Positions 6,278 through 13,882 of a stretch of 13,901 bases of DNA are shown here, one piece after another; the first letter of the stretch is position 1; the number at the start of each line of letters is the position of its first letter. This DNA comes from Rhodospirillales bacterium (GTDB taxonomy: Bacteria; Pseudomonadota; Alphaproteobacteria; Acetobacterales; Acetobacteraceae). The DNA is taken from positions 1-13,901 of the forward strand of contig JAATGE010000578.1 of NCBI GenBank assembly GCA_015654825.1, written 5' to 3'. The notes beneath the pieces were generated by a model. It was not told the DNA's origin and searched no databases. It saw nothing but the letters and a program-made list of their open reading frames with translations. Position numbers and translations under genes: made by a program.

Positions 6278-7045
6278 GTGCGCATCGCCACCTGGAACGT
6301 CAACGGCGTCCGCGCCCGCGAGAAGAACGTGCTGGCCTGGCTGGCGCGCGAAAATCCCGATTTCCTGCTCATGCAGGAAATCAAGTGCGAGGCCGCTGCG
6401 TTTCCCGCGAGTTTCCGCAATGCGGGCTGGCACGCGGCCCTCGCCGGCCAGAAGGGTTTCAACGGCGTGGCGATATTGAGCCGCTCCGAAATGAACGTGT
6501 CGCACCCTGCGCTGCCCGGACTGCCCGCCGACGATGCGCACGCGCGCTACATCGAAATCGACGTTGGCGGTCTGCGCATCGGCAACCTCTATCTGCCGAA
6601 CGGCAATTCCGGCGGCGAGGCCGGCTACGAATACAAAATCCGCTGGATGGATTCGTTGTATGCCCACGCGACCGGGCTGCTCGCCGACGACAAGCCGCTG
6701 ATCCTCGCCGGCGATTACAATGTATGCCCCGAGGACATCGATTACGCCCCGGGCACGCTGCCGCCGGACGACGCCCTGCTACGGCCGCCAACACGCGCGC
6801 GCTACTGGCAATTGATCTGGGCCGGGCTGACCGACGCAGTGCGCGCGCTGAAACCGACCGGCAAGGCCTACACTTTCTGGGACTACCAGGCCGGTGCCTG
6901 GCAAAAGGATCGCGGCCTGCGCATCGACCACGCGCTGCTGTCGCCGACGGTCGCCGAGCGGCTTGTCGCTGCAACGCCGCAACGGCATGAGCGCGGCGAG
7001 GACACGCCCTCCGACCATGTACCGGTGATCATCGAACTAGCGTAA
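6278..7045 (+). CDS. xthA: Exodeoxyribonuclease III (AP endonuclease)
   Basis: This 255-residue protein of the exonuclease-endonuclease-phosphatase fold removes 3' blocking groups and cuts at abasic sites in base excision repair. The active-site set is complete: N7 (ATWNVNGVRAR), E34 (LMQEIKCE), Y105 (NLYLPNGN), D146 and N148 (LAGDYNVCPEDID), D217 (LRIDHALLS), and D246/H247 (TPSDHVPVI). TFWDYQAGAWQKDRGLRIDH is typical of bacterial XthA. The start is GTG 6278, directly opening the conserved MRIATWNVNG; no upstream ATG gives a better fit. Only 10 bases separate it from the erpA stop, so the two form an operon. The length matches the family, and nothing is missing. Confidence 0.95.
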   Translation: MRIATWNVNGVRAREKNVLAWLARENPDFLLMQEIKCEAAAFPASFRNAGWHAALAGQKGFNGVAILSRSEMNVSHPALPGLPADDAHARYIEIDVGGLRIGNLYLPNGNSGGEAGYEYKIRWMDSLYAHATGLLADDKPLILAGDYNVCPEDIDYAPGTLPPDDALLRPPTRARYWQLIWAGLTDAVRALKPTGKAYTFWDYQAGAWQKDRGLRIDHALLSPTVAERLVAATPQRHERGEDTPSDHVPVIIELA

Positions 7046-7109
7046 GACACCGCCATGACCCAACCGCGCACATCGTCAGGCAATTCTATAATGGCCACCG
7101 ACGTCCTTG

Positions 7110-9275
7110 TCAGCGCCAACGGATCACTGCCAGAATGTTCGAGTAAGCGTCCGTCCAGGCCCGCAGCCCCGGCGCCGCTGCCAAATGCGACCAGCGCGGA
7201 TCGGCCGCCAGCGGCCCCAGCGTGGCCGCGTCCGGCGCCAACGCGATCCATTCCGATGGCAGCACGTGCGCCGCGCTCTCCGCGGCCGAAGCGGCATAGG
7301 ACTGATCGAGCCCGCTAAAACCCGCCGCCGCCGAAGTAACCGCGACCGCCGGGGATAGTTTCACATAGCGGTTGCTGACATGCAGCGCCAGAACGCCACC
7401 CGGCGCCAGTTTGTGCCCGTACAACGCGAACGCCTCGCGAGTCAGAAGATGCATCGGAATGGCATCGGAGCTGAACGCATCGATGACCAGCAGATCAAAC
7501 AGTCCGTCCCGCTCCGTTTGCAGTGCCAGCCTGCCGTCGGCGATCGTCACGCTGGCGTCGCGGCCGCATTCGCCCATGAAATGAAAATACCGCGTGTCCC
7601 GCGCCACGCGCAGCACGGCTGGATCGATTTCATAAAAATGCCAGTCCTGGCCGGGCTGCGCGTAGCAGGCGAGCTCACCGGTGCCGAGGCCCACGACGCC
7701 GAAATGCCGCGCCCGCGGAAGGGCCGCGATCAGCTGCCCGATCGGGCCGCCCGGGCTGTAATAGCCGAGCCGGTCGCGCCAGTGCGCCGGATCTGTCGCC
7801 TCGGCCCCATGCATGATGTTGCCGTGCATTAGCGCGCGATACTGCCCGCCCTCCAGCGCGATGACGCGGTGCACGCCGAAAAAACTGCGATCCGTATGGA
7901 GCGCGCCGGCATCGGTAATGACCGCGGCACCTCCGAGCAGCCCCGCCAGGCCGGTAGCGGCGGCAATCGGCAGGTGCCGCCCCAACGCGAACACAACGGC
8001 CGCACCGGCGGCGGCGATCAGTGCCGCCGTTTCCGCCAACCGCGTCGGCGGCACTGCGTTCAACAGGCGCGGCGACAAGCCTACCGCCAGCAGCAGCAGG
8101 ATCGGTGCCAGCAAATGCAGCGGCCGCAGCGGGCGGTTGCCGGGAAACAGCAGACCGACCGTGCACGCCAGCACCAAAACGATTTCGTACTCGTAGGTCC
8201 AGGAAAACAGCATCGGCGCCAGCAGCGCATTGAAAATGCCGCCCAACGCCCCCCCGATCGACAGGAACACATAGAATTCGGTGAGCCGCGCCGCGGGCGG
8301 CCGCAGCGCGGCGACGCGCATATGGCAGGTCAGTGCCACAATGAAGAAACACAGGAAATGCGCCGGCACTACGGCCCAGATCGGCAAATGATTGCCGCCG
8401 CCCAGCTTGGCCAGCAGCAGCAAGAACGCGGTGCCGCACAGAGACACCATGAAGGCCGGCCGCATGACGCGGTCCGGCGCCGAGAAACGTCCGAATGCGA
8501 GAACGAAACTCAGCAGATAGAGCGCCAGCGGCATCACCCACAGCAGCGGAACCGAGGCCAGATCCGTCGCCACATAGGCGGTCACGCCGAGCAGCAGGCT
8601 GGAGGGTACGAACCCAAGGAACACCCAGGTCGCCCGCCGCGCCCAGCCAGGGCTTGCGATTGCAAAGGAGGGCGCCTGCGCGGCAAGCCCGCGCGCCCGA
8701 TGAAGGCAGATCGCCAGCAAGACCACGAGCACGGCATAGAGCCCGGCCCAGCCCAGGGCCTGGCCGCTCACGGTCATCGCCGGCTCCAGCACGAACGGAA
8801 AACTCAGCAGCGCCATCAGGCTGCCCAGATTGCTGGCGGCGTAAAGAAAATACGGATCGTTCGCTGACCGGTCGCCGGTCCCCTTGAACCAGCTTTGCAA
8901 CAAGGGCGCGCTGGCCGAGACCGCGAAGAACGGCAGCCCGACCGTGGAGGCGAGCGCCACCACCAGCCACAGCACCGGCGAGGCGCCCGCCGCGGGCGGC
9001 ACCAGGTGCGATGTATCGGCGAACGGCAGCACCAGCGATCCGCCAAGCAGCACGATGCCATGCACGCGTGCCTGCCAGCGCCGCGGCAGGCGGGCCAGCG
9101 CATGCGCATAGACATATCCCGCCAGCAGAACGAGCTGGAAGAACATCATGACGGTGTTCCACACCGACGGCGCGCCGCCCAGCAACGGCAGCAGCGCCTT
9201 GCCGATCAGCGGCTGCGACCAGAACAGCAGAAAGGCGCCGACGAATGAGGCGACGGTGAAAAGAAAAGCAGTCAT
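7110..9275 (-). CDS. Polytopic membrane protein with C-terminal spermidine-synthase-like domain
   Basis: This 721-residue two-part protein has an N-terminal two thirds (about 1-480) with roughly twelve hydrophobic helices. It begins MTAFLFTVASFVGAFLLFW and carries QPLIGKALLPLLGGAPSVWN, the opening of the fused MFS-like/spermidine-synthase family. The C-terminal part has a synthase-like fold: RLGYYSPGGPIGQL, the nucleotide/SAM-binding loop VVGLGTGELACY, YEIDP, and VIDAFSSDAIPMHLLT, where the synthase aspartate would lie. Family members are often labelled spermidine synthase, but few have been shown to make polyamines, so the substrate is open. The frame extends to ATG 9344 through a repeat hairpin; ATG 9275 is preferred because it matches the family's N-terminus. 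The last gene of a minus-strand row, it converges on xthA with 64 bases between. Confidence 0.86.
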   Translation of the reverse strand: MTAFLFTVASFVGAFLLFWSQPLIGKALLPLLGGAPSVWNTVMMFFQLVLLAGYVYAHALARLPRRWQARVHGIVLLGGSLVLPFADTSHLVPPAAGASPVLWLVVALASTVGLPFFAVSASAPLLQSWFKGTGDRSANDPYFLYAASNLGSLMALLSFPFVLEPAMTVSGQALGWAGLYAVLVVLLAICLHRARGLAAQAPSFAIASPGWARRATWVFLGFVPSSLLLGVTAYVATDLASVPLLWVMPLALYLLSFVLAFGRFSAPDRVMRPAFMVSLCGTAFLLLLAKLGGGNHLPIWAVVPAHFLCFFIVALTCHMRVAALRPPAARLTEFYVFLSIGGALGGIFNALLAPMLFSWTYEYEIVLVLACTVGLLFPGNRPLRPLHLLAPILLLLAVGLSPRLLNAVPPTRLAETAALIAAAGAAVVFALGRHLPIAAATGLAGLLGGAAVITDAGALHTDRSFFGVHRVIALEGGQYRALMHGNIMHGAEATDPAHWRDRLGYYSPGGPIGQLIAALPRARHFGVVGLGTGELACYAQPGQDWHFYEIDPAVLRVARDTRYFHFMGECGRDASVTIADGRLALQTERDGLFDLLVIDAFSSDAIPMHLLTREAFALYGHKLAPGGVLALHVSNRYVKLSPAVAVTSAAAGFSGLDQSYAASAAESAAHVLPSEWIALAPDAATLGPLAADPRWSHLAAAPGLRAWTDAYSNILAVIRWR

Positions 9276-9279
9276 AAGG

Positions 9280-9304
9280 AAGGCCAGGGCTCTGCCCTGG
9301 CCTT
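9280..9304. repeat. GC-rich repeat, hairpin-1-only copy C
   Basis: This is a perfect hairpin with 11-base arms: AAGGCCAGGGC (9280-9290), loop TCT, GCCCTGGCCTT (9294-9304). It corresponds to hairpin 1 of copies A, B and D; the hairpin-2 half is missing. It fills the gap between the MBL hydrolase stop (9316) and the next gene's ATG (9275), ending 4 bases before that start. No T-run follows, so it is not a classic intrinsic terminator. It could stabilise the mRNA 3' end or mask the start. Confidence 0.8.
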
Positions 9305-9315
9305 GCTTCCCTTCC

Positions 9316-10350
9316 TCACGCCGCGCGCATACGCAGCACACCATCCGTATCGCGGAATTGCACCAGCTCGCCGCGATTGCGCATGTAATTCACGTGCGCC
9401 ACCACTTCGCTGAACGCGAAACCCATCTGGTGCGGATCCATGACGCGCGCAAACACCGTCGGCACCAGATCGGTCGCGGTGCGCGGCTCGATACGGCACG
9501 CCTCGGCAATCAGTGCGCAACGTTCGGCATGATGCGCCGCCAGCTCGCCGACCCGCGCATGCAATCCGGTGAACGGCATATGGTGCCCCGGCAGCACCAC
9601 GGCATCGTGTGGGATGACCTCGCGCAAATTCGCCAGCGAGTTCAGATATTCGCCCAGCGGATCGGCTTCCGGCTCCATCGCCTGCACGCTGATGTTCGGC
9701 GAGATTCGCGTCAGCACCTGATCGGCACTGAAGAATATATTATCGTCGGCGCAATACAGCATGGCCTGCTCGGGCGCGTGGCCGCCGCCGGTCAGCACCT
9801 CGAAGCGCCTGCCGCCGATGCTCAGCGAGCCACCCATCGAGAGCTGCTGGAACTGCGTCGGCAGCCCCGTCACCAGCCGCAGATAGCCGTGCCCACCGGT
9901 GGTAACCCGCTCGGTGGCATCGTCCGGCAGCCCATGCTCCTTGTAGAACGGACGATTGGCGGCAAACGCGCGGTGCTGAATCGCCAGGCAGGTCAGGAAT
10001 TCGTTGCGCGGCATGTGCAAGGGAATGCCGAAGCGCTCGGTCAGCCACCCCACCAGCCCGACATGATCCGGGTGGTAGTGGGTGGCAACGATGGCGGTCA
10101 GGCCCTGGCCGCGCAGCGGGCCCTCGAGCAACGCGTTCCAGGCTTCCCTGGTGTCGTCGAGCGCAATCCCGGTATCCACCGCGACCCAGCCGTCGTGATC
10201 CTCGATCAGGTAGACATTCACATGATTGAGCCGGAACGGCAGCGCGAACCGCGCCCACAGCACGCCGGGCGCCACCTGCCGCACGGTTCCCGGATCGGGC
10301 GGCGTCGGATACGGAAAGGCGATGGGGGCGATGGGAGCCTGGATCAGCAT
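9316..10350 (-). CDS. MBL-fold metallo-hydrolase
   Basis: This 344-residue metallo-beta-lactamase-fold hydrolase carries the metal motif THYHPDH (H91, H93, D95, H96). Further ligands are H191 in GGGHAPEQAMLY, D210 in FFSADQVL, and H256 in VLPGHHMPF. After about residue 265 there is an Ala/His/Arg-rich helical region and a probable winged-helix tail (DPHQMGFAFSEVVAHVNYMRNRGEL), as seen in the glyoxalase II-like/LACTB2-like group. Cytoplasmic location is inferred from the lack of a signal peptide. Hydrolysis of a thioester, lactone or similar ester is likely, but the substrate is not predictable. The start is ATG 10350, 70 bases after the porin stop; a co-transcribed unit is possible. Confidence 0.9.
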   Translation of the reverse strand: MLIQAPIAPIAFPYPTPPDPGTVRQVAPGVLWARFALPFRLNHVNVYLIEDHDGWVAVDTGIALDDTREAWNALLEGPLRGQGLTAIVATHYHPDHVGLVGWLTERFGIPLHMPRNEFLTCLAIQHRAFAANRPFYKEHGLPDDATERVTTGGHGYLRLVTGLPTQFQQLSMGGSLSIGGRRFEVLTGGGHAPEQAMLYCADDNIFFSADQVLTRISPNISVQAMEPEADPLGEYLNSLANLREVIPHDAVVLPGHHMPFTGLHARVGELAAHHAERCALIAEACRIEPRTATDLVPTVFARVMDPHQMGFAFSEVVAHVNYMRNRGELVQFRDTDGVLRMRAA

Positions 10351-10369
10351 GGCCGTACGCTAGGTTGCG

Positions 10370-10383
10370 GTGCGGCGCCGCAC
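10370..10383. other. Perfect 14-base palindrome between porin and MBL genes
   Basis: GTGCGGCGCCGCAC reads the same on both strands, 20 bases upstream of the MBL hydrolase ATG. A second small dyad, GCCGG-GG-CCGGC, follows at about 10386-10397. These could be a weak transcription-attenuating structure after the porin gene or an operator. In DNA this GC-rich, short palindromes also occur by chance, so function is unproven. Confidence 0.3.
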
Positions 10384-10420
10384 AAGCCGGGGCCGGCGCG
10401 ATTCAGGCATTGCACGGCAA

Positions 10421-11815
10421 TCAGATCGTCGCGGTGCGGCGCAGGCCCAGAACTAGTGCTTCGCCGGCACGCTCTGTCGGATCCGTCAGCGTGGGTATGC
10501 CGCCCCCGGTGCGGATCACATACTGAATGTCCGGCTGCAGCTGCCACCAGGACTTGATAGCCGCCTGATAGGTCAGCTCGAGCACAGCCTCCCACCGCCG
10601 CACCGGATACGGCTCGTGCGAAAGGCGGCCGATGTCGCCATCAAGCTTGCTCGCCTGGTCGCCGACGCGCGCCCATTCCAGCCCGATGCCGACAACGTCG
10701 TCGCCGCGCCCGGGCAGCATGCCCTTCCAGCTGACGCCGCCGTCCATCGAGAACTCGATCAGATTGCGGTCGGCCGGAGCGCCCATGATGCGCAGGAACC
10801 CATCGATCTCGCCGCCTTGCGGCCGCGCCAGCACCTGATCGGCCAGCGCATAGACCGAAAAATCGCCGTGCCGCAGCAGGGGCTGGCCGTCGCTCGCCGG
10901 GTCGGCCAGCGAGCGCCCACTGGCATCGAGCCGCTGATCGGCGAAGAAACCCGAATGATACCAGCCGCCGATCTTGAAGGTACCCGGCAGCCCGCTGGCG
11001 TTGCTGCCCTGGTTGCGGGCCCATTGTGCCTCGGCTAACCACAACGCGCCGCCATTGGTGCGGAAACTGGTGCCGCCGCCTTCGCGCAATTGTGCGTCGT
11101 CGCCGGGCCCCGCCGGTATCGGATCGCCATTGAACAGGGCCAGCAGCACGGTGACGTTATCGCTGGGCAGCAGCTTCAGCCGCACCGCGGGCGTGGCGAG
11201 CGGATAGTCCGGCCCGCCGCTGGGCAGATCCGTGCTCGGCAGGTTGGGAAACCCGTAATGCGCATTCACGAACAGGCCGCCATACTGGTCCACCAGGAAC
11301 TCCTGGTCCGCGCCCTGCTGGCCGACGCGCAGGCTAACCCGGCCGTCGGGCGTCGCCTGTTCCGCCCACAACTCGAACAGCACCAGCGCGCGATCGGCCT
11401 CCGCGCTGCTGATGGTGTGAAGATTGCCCACCGCGTTGGCGGTGAGGCCCCGCCCGTACACCTCCCAGGTGCTGACAAGAGCGGAAAACCCGTCCCACAA
11501 ACCCGCCTTGCCGCTGTCGAACGCAAGGCTGGCGAAACCGGCGCCCTCGAACACCCCTTGCTGCCGTAACCCCCCGGTGGGGTTGCCGAGCGCCTCCGAA
11601 GTGTCGGTCAGCGTCAGTGAAATGCCGTTTGCCGCCATCGCGGGGCGCAGGCCCCACATGGTGCCGAGCAGGGTTTCCTGCTCGTGCGTGTCCGCATTCG
11701 CGGCGGCGGATGGGGATACCCCCGGTCCTGGCGACTGCACCGCCGTCTGGCCGCGGCTCGGCGCGCAGGGCAGTACGCCGCAGAGGGCCAGGCAGAGCAG
11801 GGGCGGCAGGCGCAT
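10421..11815 (-). CDS. OprB-family carbohydrate-selective porin
   Basis: This 464-residue outer-membrane porin of the OprB family has a signal peptide MRLPPLLCLALCGVLP...SRGQT. Family stretches follow in order: LTDTSEALGNPTGGLRQQGV, GLTANAVGNLHTISSAEADR, LFELWAEQ, LRVGQQGADQEFLVDQYGGL, LPSGGPDYPLATPAVRLK, LFNGDP, GGWYHSGFFADQR, FLRIMGAPADRNLIEFS, and the final YQAAIKSWWQLQPDIQYV before a loop of GG and P residues. Members form trimeric beta-barrels that let sugars through the outer membrane; in acetic acid bacteria they accompany periplasmic sugar oxidation. The frame opens earlier (TTG 11872, ATG 11860), but ATG 11815 starts a clean signal peptide. The last residue is Ile rather than the usual Phe. 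It is divergent from the DUF885 gene. Confidence 0.92.
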   Translation of the reverse strand: MRLPPLLCLALCGVLPCAPSRGQTAVQSPGPGVSPSAAANADTHEQETLLGTMWGLRPAMAANGISLTLTDTSEALGNPTGGLRQQGVFEGAGFASLAFDSGKAGLWDGFSALVSTWEVYGRGLTANAVGNLHTISSAEADRALVLFELWAEQATPDGRVSLRVGQQGADQEFLVDQYGGLFVNAHYGFPNLPSTDLPSGGPDYPLATPAVRLKLLPSDNVTVLLALFNGDPIPAGPGDDAQLREGGGTSFRTNGGALWLAEAQWARNQGSNASGLPGTFKIGGWYHSGFFADQRLDASGRSLADPASDGQPLLRHGDFSVYALADQVLARPQGGEIDGFLRIMGAPADRNLIEFSMDGGVSWKGMLPGRGDDVVGIGLEWARVGDQASKLDGDIGRLSHEPYPVRRWEAVLELTYQAAIKSWWQLQPDIQYVIRTGGGIPTLTDPTERAGEALVLGLRRTATI

Positions 11816-11930
11816 GCGGTGGACATTCCCGGATGGGGGCCGCCCTATACCGGCCGGCATGTGATCACTCAATCGCGCATCCGCCTTTCGGGCGCCGATA
11901 CCGGTGATACAGTGTAAATCCTGCTAATCT

Positions 11931-11938
11931 CGGGGGGA
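11931..11938 (+). promoter_or_regulatory. Ribosome binding site of the DUF885 gene
   Basis: A purine-rich GGGGGGAG run lies 5 bases before the GTG at 11944. It is one of the clearest Shine-Dalgarno sequences in the window and fixes the GTG start, since no in-frame ATG is available nearby. Upstream promoter boxes in the 128-base divergent gap (11816-11943) are not convincing; TAATCT at 11925-11930 is a weak -10 candidate. Confidence 0.6.
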
Positions 11939-11943
11939 GTCGA

Positions 11944-13671
11944 GTGACTATCAAATCTGTCTGCCGCGCCGGCGGCACGATCGCGCTTGTGCTGGCGGCC
12001 GCGACCGCCCAGGCCGCGCCAGCCGCCCCGGCCGCCGACTACACCTCGATCGTGAAAAGCTATTTCGATCACGAGGAAGCCGCGTATCCGGTGGCCGCGA
12101 CCAGCCTCGGCCTGCATGCCGGCGACGCCAGGCTGGACGACCAGTCCGCCCGTGCGCACGGCATCGAGGCGCATCGGCTGCACGCGACACTCGACCAGCT
12201 CGCCCAGGTCGATACGTCCCATCTCACCGCCAGCGAGCGCGACGACCGCGACGTGCTGCAAGCCGAAATCGGCGGCCAGCTGCTGGAAGAAGAACGGGTT
12301 CAGCAATGGCGGCACAATCCCGACGCCTATGTCGGCCTGGCGACCCAGGCGCCATATACGCTGATCGCGCGCAATTTCGCGCCGGCAGCGCAACGCCTGC
12401 AATCGGTGATCGCACGTGAAAAGCAGATCCCCGGCCTGTTCGCGGTCGCCCGGCAGAACCTCACCGCGATACCGGCGCCGTGGCTGGAAATCGGGCTTGA
12501 GAACGTCGCCGGCGCCATCGATTTTATCGGCCACGACGTCCCCGCCGCATTCAACGGCGTCAAGGACAAGAAGACGCAGGCGGCACTTTCCGCCGCCACC
12601 AAAACCGCTATTGCCGCCGCGCGTGATTTTCAATCGTGGCTCGGCCGCCAGAAAGCCACCGCGCAGGGCAGTTTCGTGTATGGCGCCGACAATTTCCGTC
12701 GCCTGCTCGCCGCCGACATGATCGATCTGAAGGCCGACGACGTTCTCGCTGCCGGCCGTGCGCAACTGAAGCGCGACCAGGATGCATTCGCCGCCACCTC
12801 CCGCCTGGTCGATCCGAAAAACCCCTCGGACGCACTGAAAATCATCGAACAGGACCATCCGGACGCCGCGCACCTGATTTCCACCGCGCGCGGCCAGTTG
12901 GCCGATCTGCGCGCCTTCATCGTGTCCCACAAGATCGTCGACCTGCCGGGCACCGACCTGCCCACGGTCGCAGAAACCCCCGCGTTTCAGCGTGCGCTGA
13001 TTTTTGGCGAAATGGATCCGCCCGGTCCGTTCGAGCAGCACGCCATCCAGGCCTACTACTACATCACCCCGCCCGACCTCGCGAAACCCAAGGCGGAGCA
13101 GGAGGAATATCTCGCCTATTTCAACCGCCCCCTGCTGCTGAACCTGACAGTGCACGAAGCGCTGCCAGGTCATTTCGTGCAGTATCTGTACGCGCGCGCC
13201 AACCCGAACTGGTCGCTGGTGCGCAAGACCGGGCATTCCTATACCGCAACGGAAGGCTGGGCGCATTATTCCGAGCAGATGATGCCCGCCGAGGGCCTCG
13301 GCAACGGCGACCCGAAACTGCGTTTGGCGCAATTGCAGGATGCGCTGCTGCGCGATTGCCGGCTGATCGGATCGGTGGAAATGCACACGCACGGCATGAG
13401 TCTCGCGGACGCGACGACGATGATGGCAAAGGAATGCTTCCAGCCTAAGCCGGTAGCTTATAAGGAAGCGCGCCGCGGCACTTCGGATCCCGGGTATTTC
13501 TCCTACACGCTCGGGAAACTAATGATCCTGAAACTTCGCGCCGATGTGCAGACGAAGGAGGGACCGGCGTTTTCGCTCGCGCATTTTCACGATCGGTTCC
13601 TGGCGGCGAGTACCGTGCCGCTTAAGGTGATTCGTCGGGAGATTCTGGGGGTGGATGGGCCGTTATTGTAA
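11944..13671 (+). CDS. Exported DUF885-family protein, probable metallopeptidase
   Basis: This 575-residue protein belongs to the DUF885 family. It starts at GTG 11944 and has a signal peptide to about residue 25, with cleavage likely after AQA in TAQAAPAAP. The N-terminal half is mostly helical. The C-terminal half holds the family's metal-site-like motif, HEALPGH (H404, E405, H410) in NLTVHEALPGHF, then TEGWAHYSEQM (E437, H441), and later GMSLADATTMM and DPGYFSYTLGKLMIL. HExxxGH followed by a downstream Glu resembles gluzincin-type zinc sites, so a periplasmic peptidase is inferred; the family's reaction is not established to my knowledge. No second peptidase or transporter accompanies it, and the porin gene on the other strand shares its upstream gap. 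Length is typical and no break is seen. Confidence 0.9.
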   Translation: MTIKSVCRAGGTIALVLAAATAQAAPAAPAADYTSIVKSYFDHEEAAYPVAATSLGLHAGDARLDDQSARAHGIEAHRLHATLDQLAQVDTSHLTASERDDRDVLQAEIGGQLLEEERVQQWRHNPDAYVGLATQAPYTLIARNFAPAAQRLQSVIAREKQIPGLFAVARQNLTAIPAPWLEIGLENVAGAIDFIGHDVPAAFNGVKDKKTQAALSAATKTAIAAARDFQSWLGRQKATAQGSFVYGADNFRRLLAADMIDLKADDVLAAGRAQLKRDQDAFAATSRLVDPKNPSDALKIIEQDHPDAAHLISTARGQLADLRAFIVSHKIVDLPGTDLPTVAETPAFQRALIFGEMDPPGPFEQHAIQAYYYITPPDLAKPKAEQEEYLAYFNRPLLLNLTVHEALPGHFVQYLYARANPNWSLVRKTGHSYTATEGWAHYSEQMMPAEGLGNGDPKLRLAQLQDALLRDCRLIGSVEMHTHGMSLADATTMMAKECFQPKPVAYKEARRGTSDPGYFSYTLGKLMILKLRADVQTKEGPAFSLAHFHDRFLAASTVPLKVIRREILGVDGPLL

Positions 13672-13672
13672 G

Positions 13673-13730
13673 AAGGCCAGGGGCGCTGCCCCTGGACCCG
13701 GCTGGGGCCAGTAGGCCCCAGACCCCACTC
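13673..13730 (+). repeat. GC-rich double-hairpin repeat, copy D
   Basis: This full copy begins one base after the DUF885 stop codon. Hairpin 1 is CCAGGGGC-GCT-GCCCCTGG (13677-13695). A GACCCG linker follows, then hairpin 2, CTGGGGCC-AGTA-GGCCCCAG (13702-13721), and the tail AGACCCCACTCATT. Orientation is the same as copy A. Two strong hairpins this close to a stop codon may protect or end the transcript, although no T-run follows. Confidence 0.85.
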
Positions 13731-13741
13731 ATTGGGGGGAA

Positions 13742-13842
13742 CGGCGAAGCCCGAAATTCATATCGGGTAATGGCTTCGCCGGGGAGACGCTGAAAGCCGC
13801 GCTGCGCTAGAGCATGATAGGTTGAGGTTGACTGGCTTCGCC
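13742..13842. repeat. Hairpin patch with repeated GGCTTCGCC and a dispersed-repeat fragment
   Basis: CGGCGAAGCC (13742-13751) pairs with GGCTTCGCCG (13772-13781) around an inner CCCGA/TCGGG stem (13750-13754 and 1363-13767 region, i.e. 13763-13767). GGCTTCGCC recurs at 13834-13842. Between them lies CTAGAGCATGATAGGTTGAG (from 13808), whose TAGAGCATGAT start recalls dispersed repeats of other Alphaproteobacteria. No coding capacity is seen. Together with copies D and E it makes 13672-13901 a gene-free repeat cluster. Confidence 0.55.
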
Positions 13843-13844
13843 GA

Positions 13845-13882
13845 CCAGGGGCTCCGCCCCCTGGACCCCCGACGGCGTGCCG
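13845..13882 (+). repeat. GC-rich double-hairpin repeat, divergent copy E
   Basis: Hairpin 1 is CCAGGGGC-TCC-GCCCC(C)TGG (13845-13864), followed by the linker ACCCCCGA. In the place of hairpin 2 stands CGGCG-TGC-CGCCG, a different sequence that still pairs. It has the same orientation as copies A and D. The window ends 19 bases later, so it may continue. Confidence 0.65.

Noticed and set aside
7055..7318. Short plus-strand frame after xthA with TATAAT at 7087-7092 in front of an ATG
   Set aside because: There is no -35 at suitable distance, the Pro/Arg/Ala-rich product lacks features, and most of it lies antisense to the synthase-like gene.
7675..9162. 495-codon minus-strand frame overlapping the membrane/synthase gene
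   Set aside because: It is a frame-shifted reading of the same strand, rich in Ala/Arg/Gly, with no membrane helices or motifs; the other frame shows the known fold.
11869..13392. 507-codon minus-strand open frame opposite the DUF885 gene
   Set aside because: Its translation is Arg/Gly-rich without family motifs, while the plus strand encodes a full DUF885 protein with signal peptide and HEALPGH. It is a GC-rich shadow frame.
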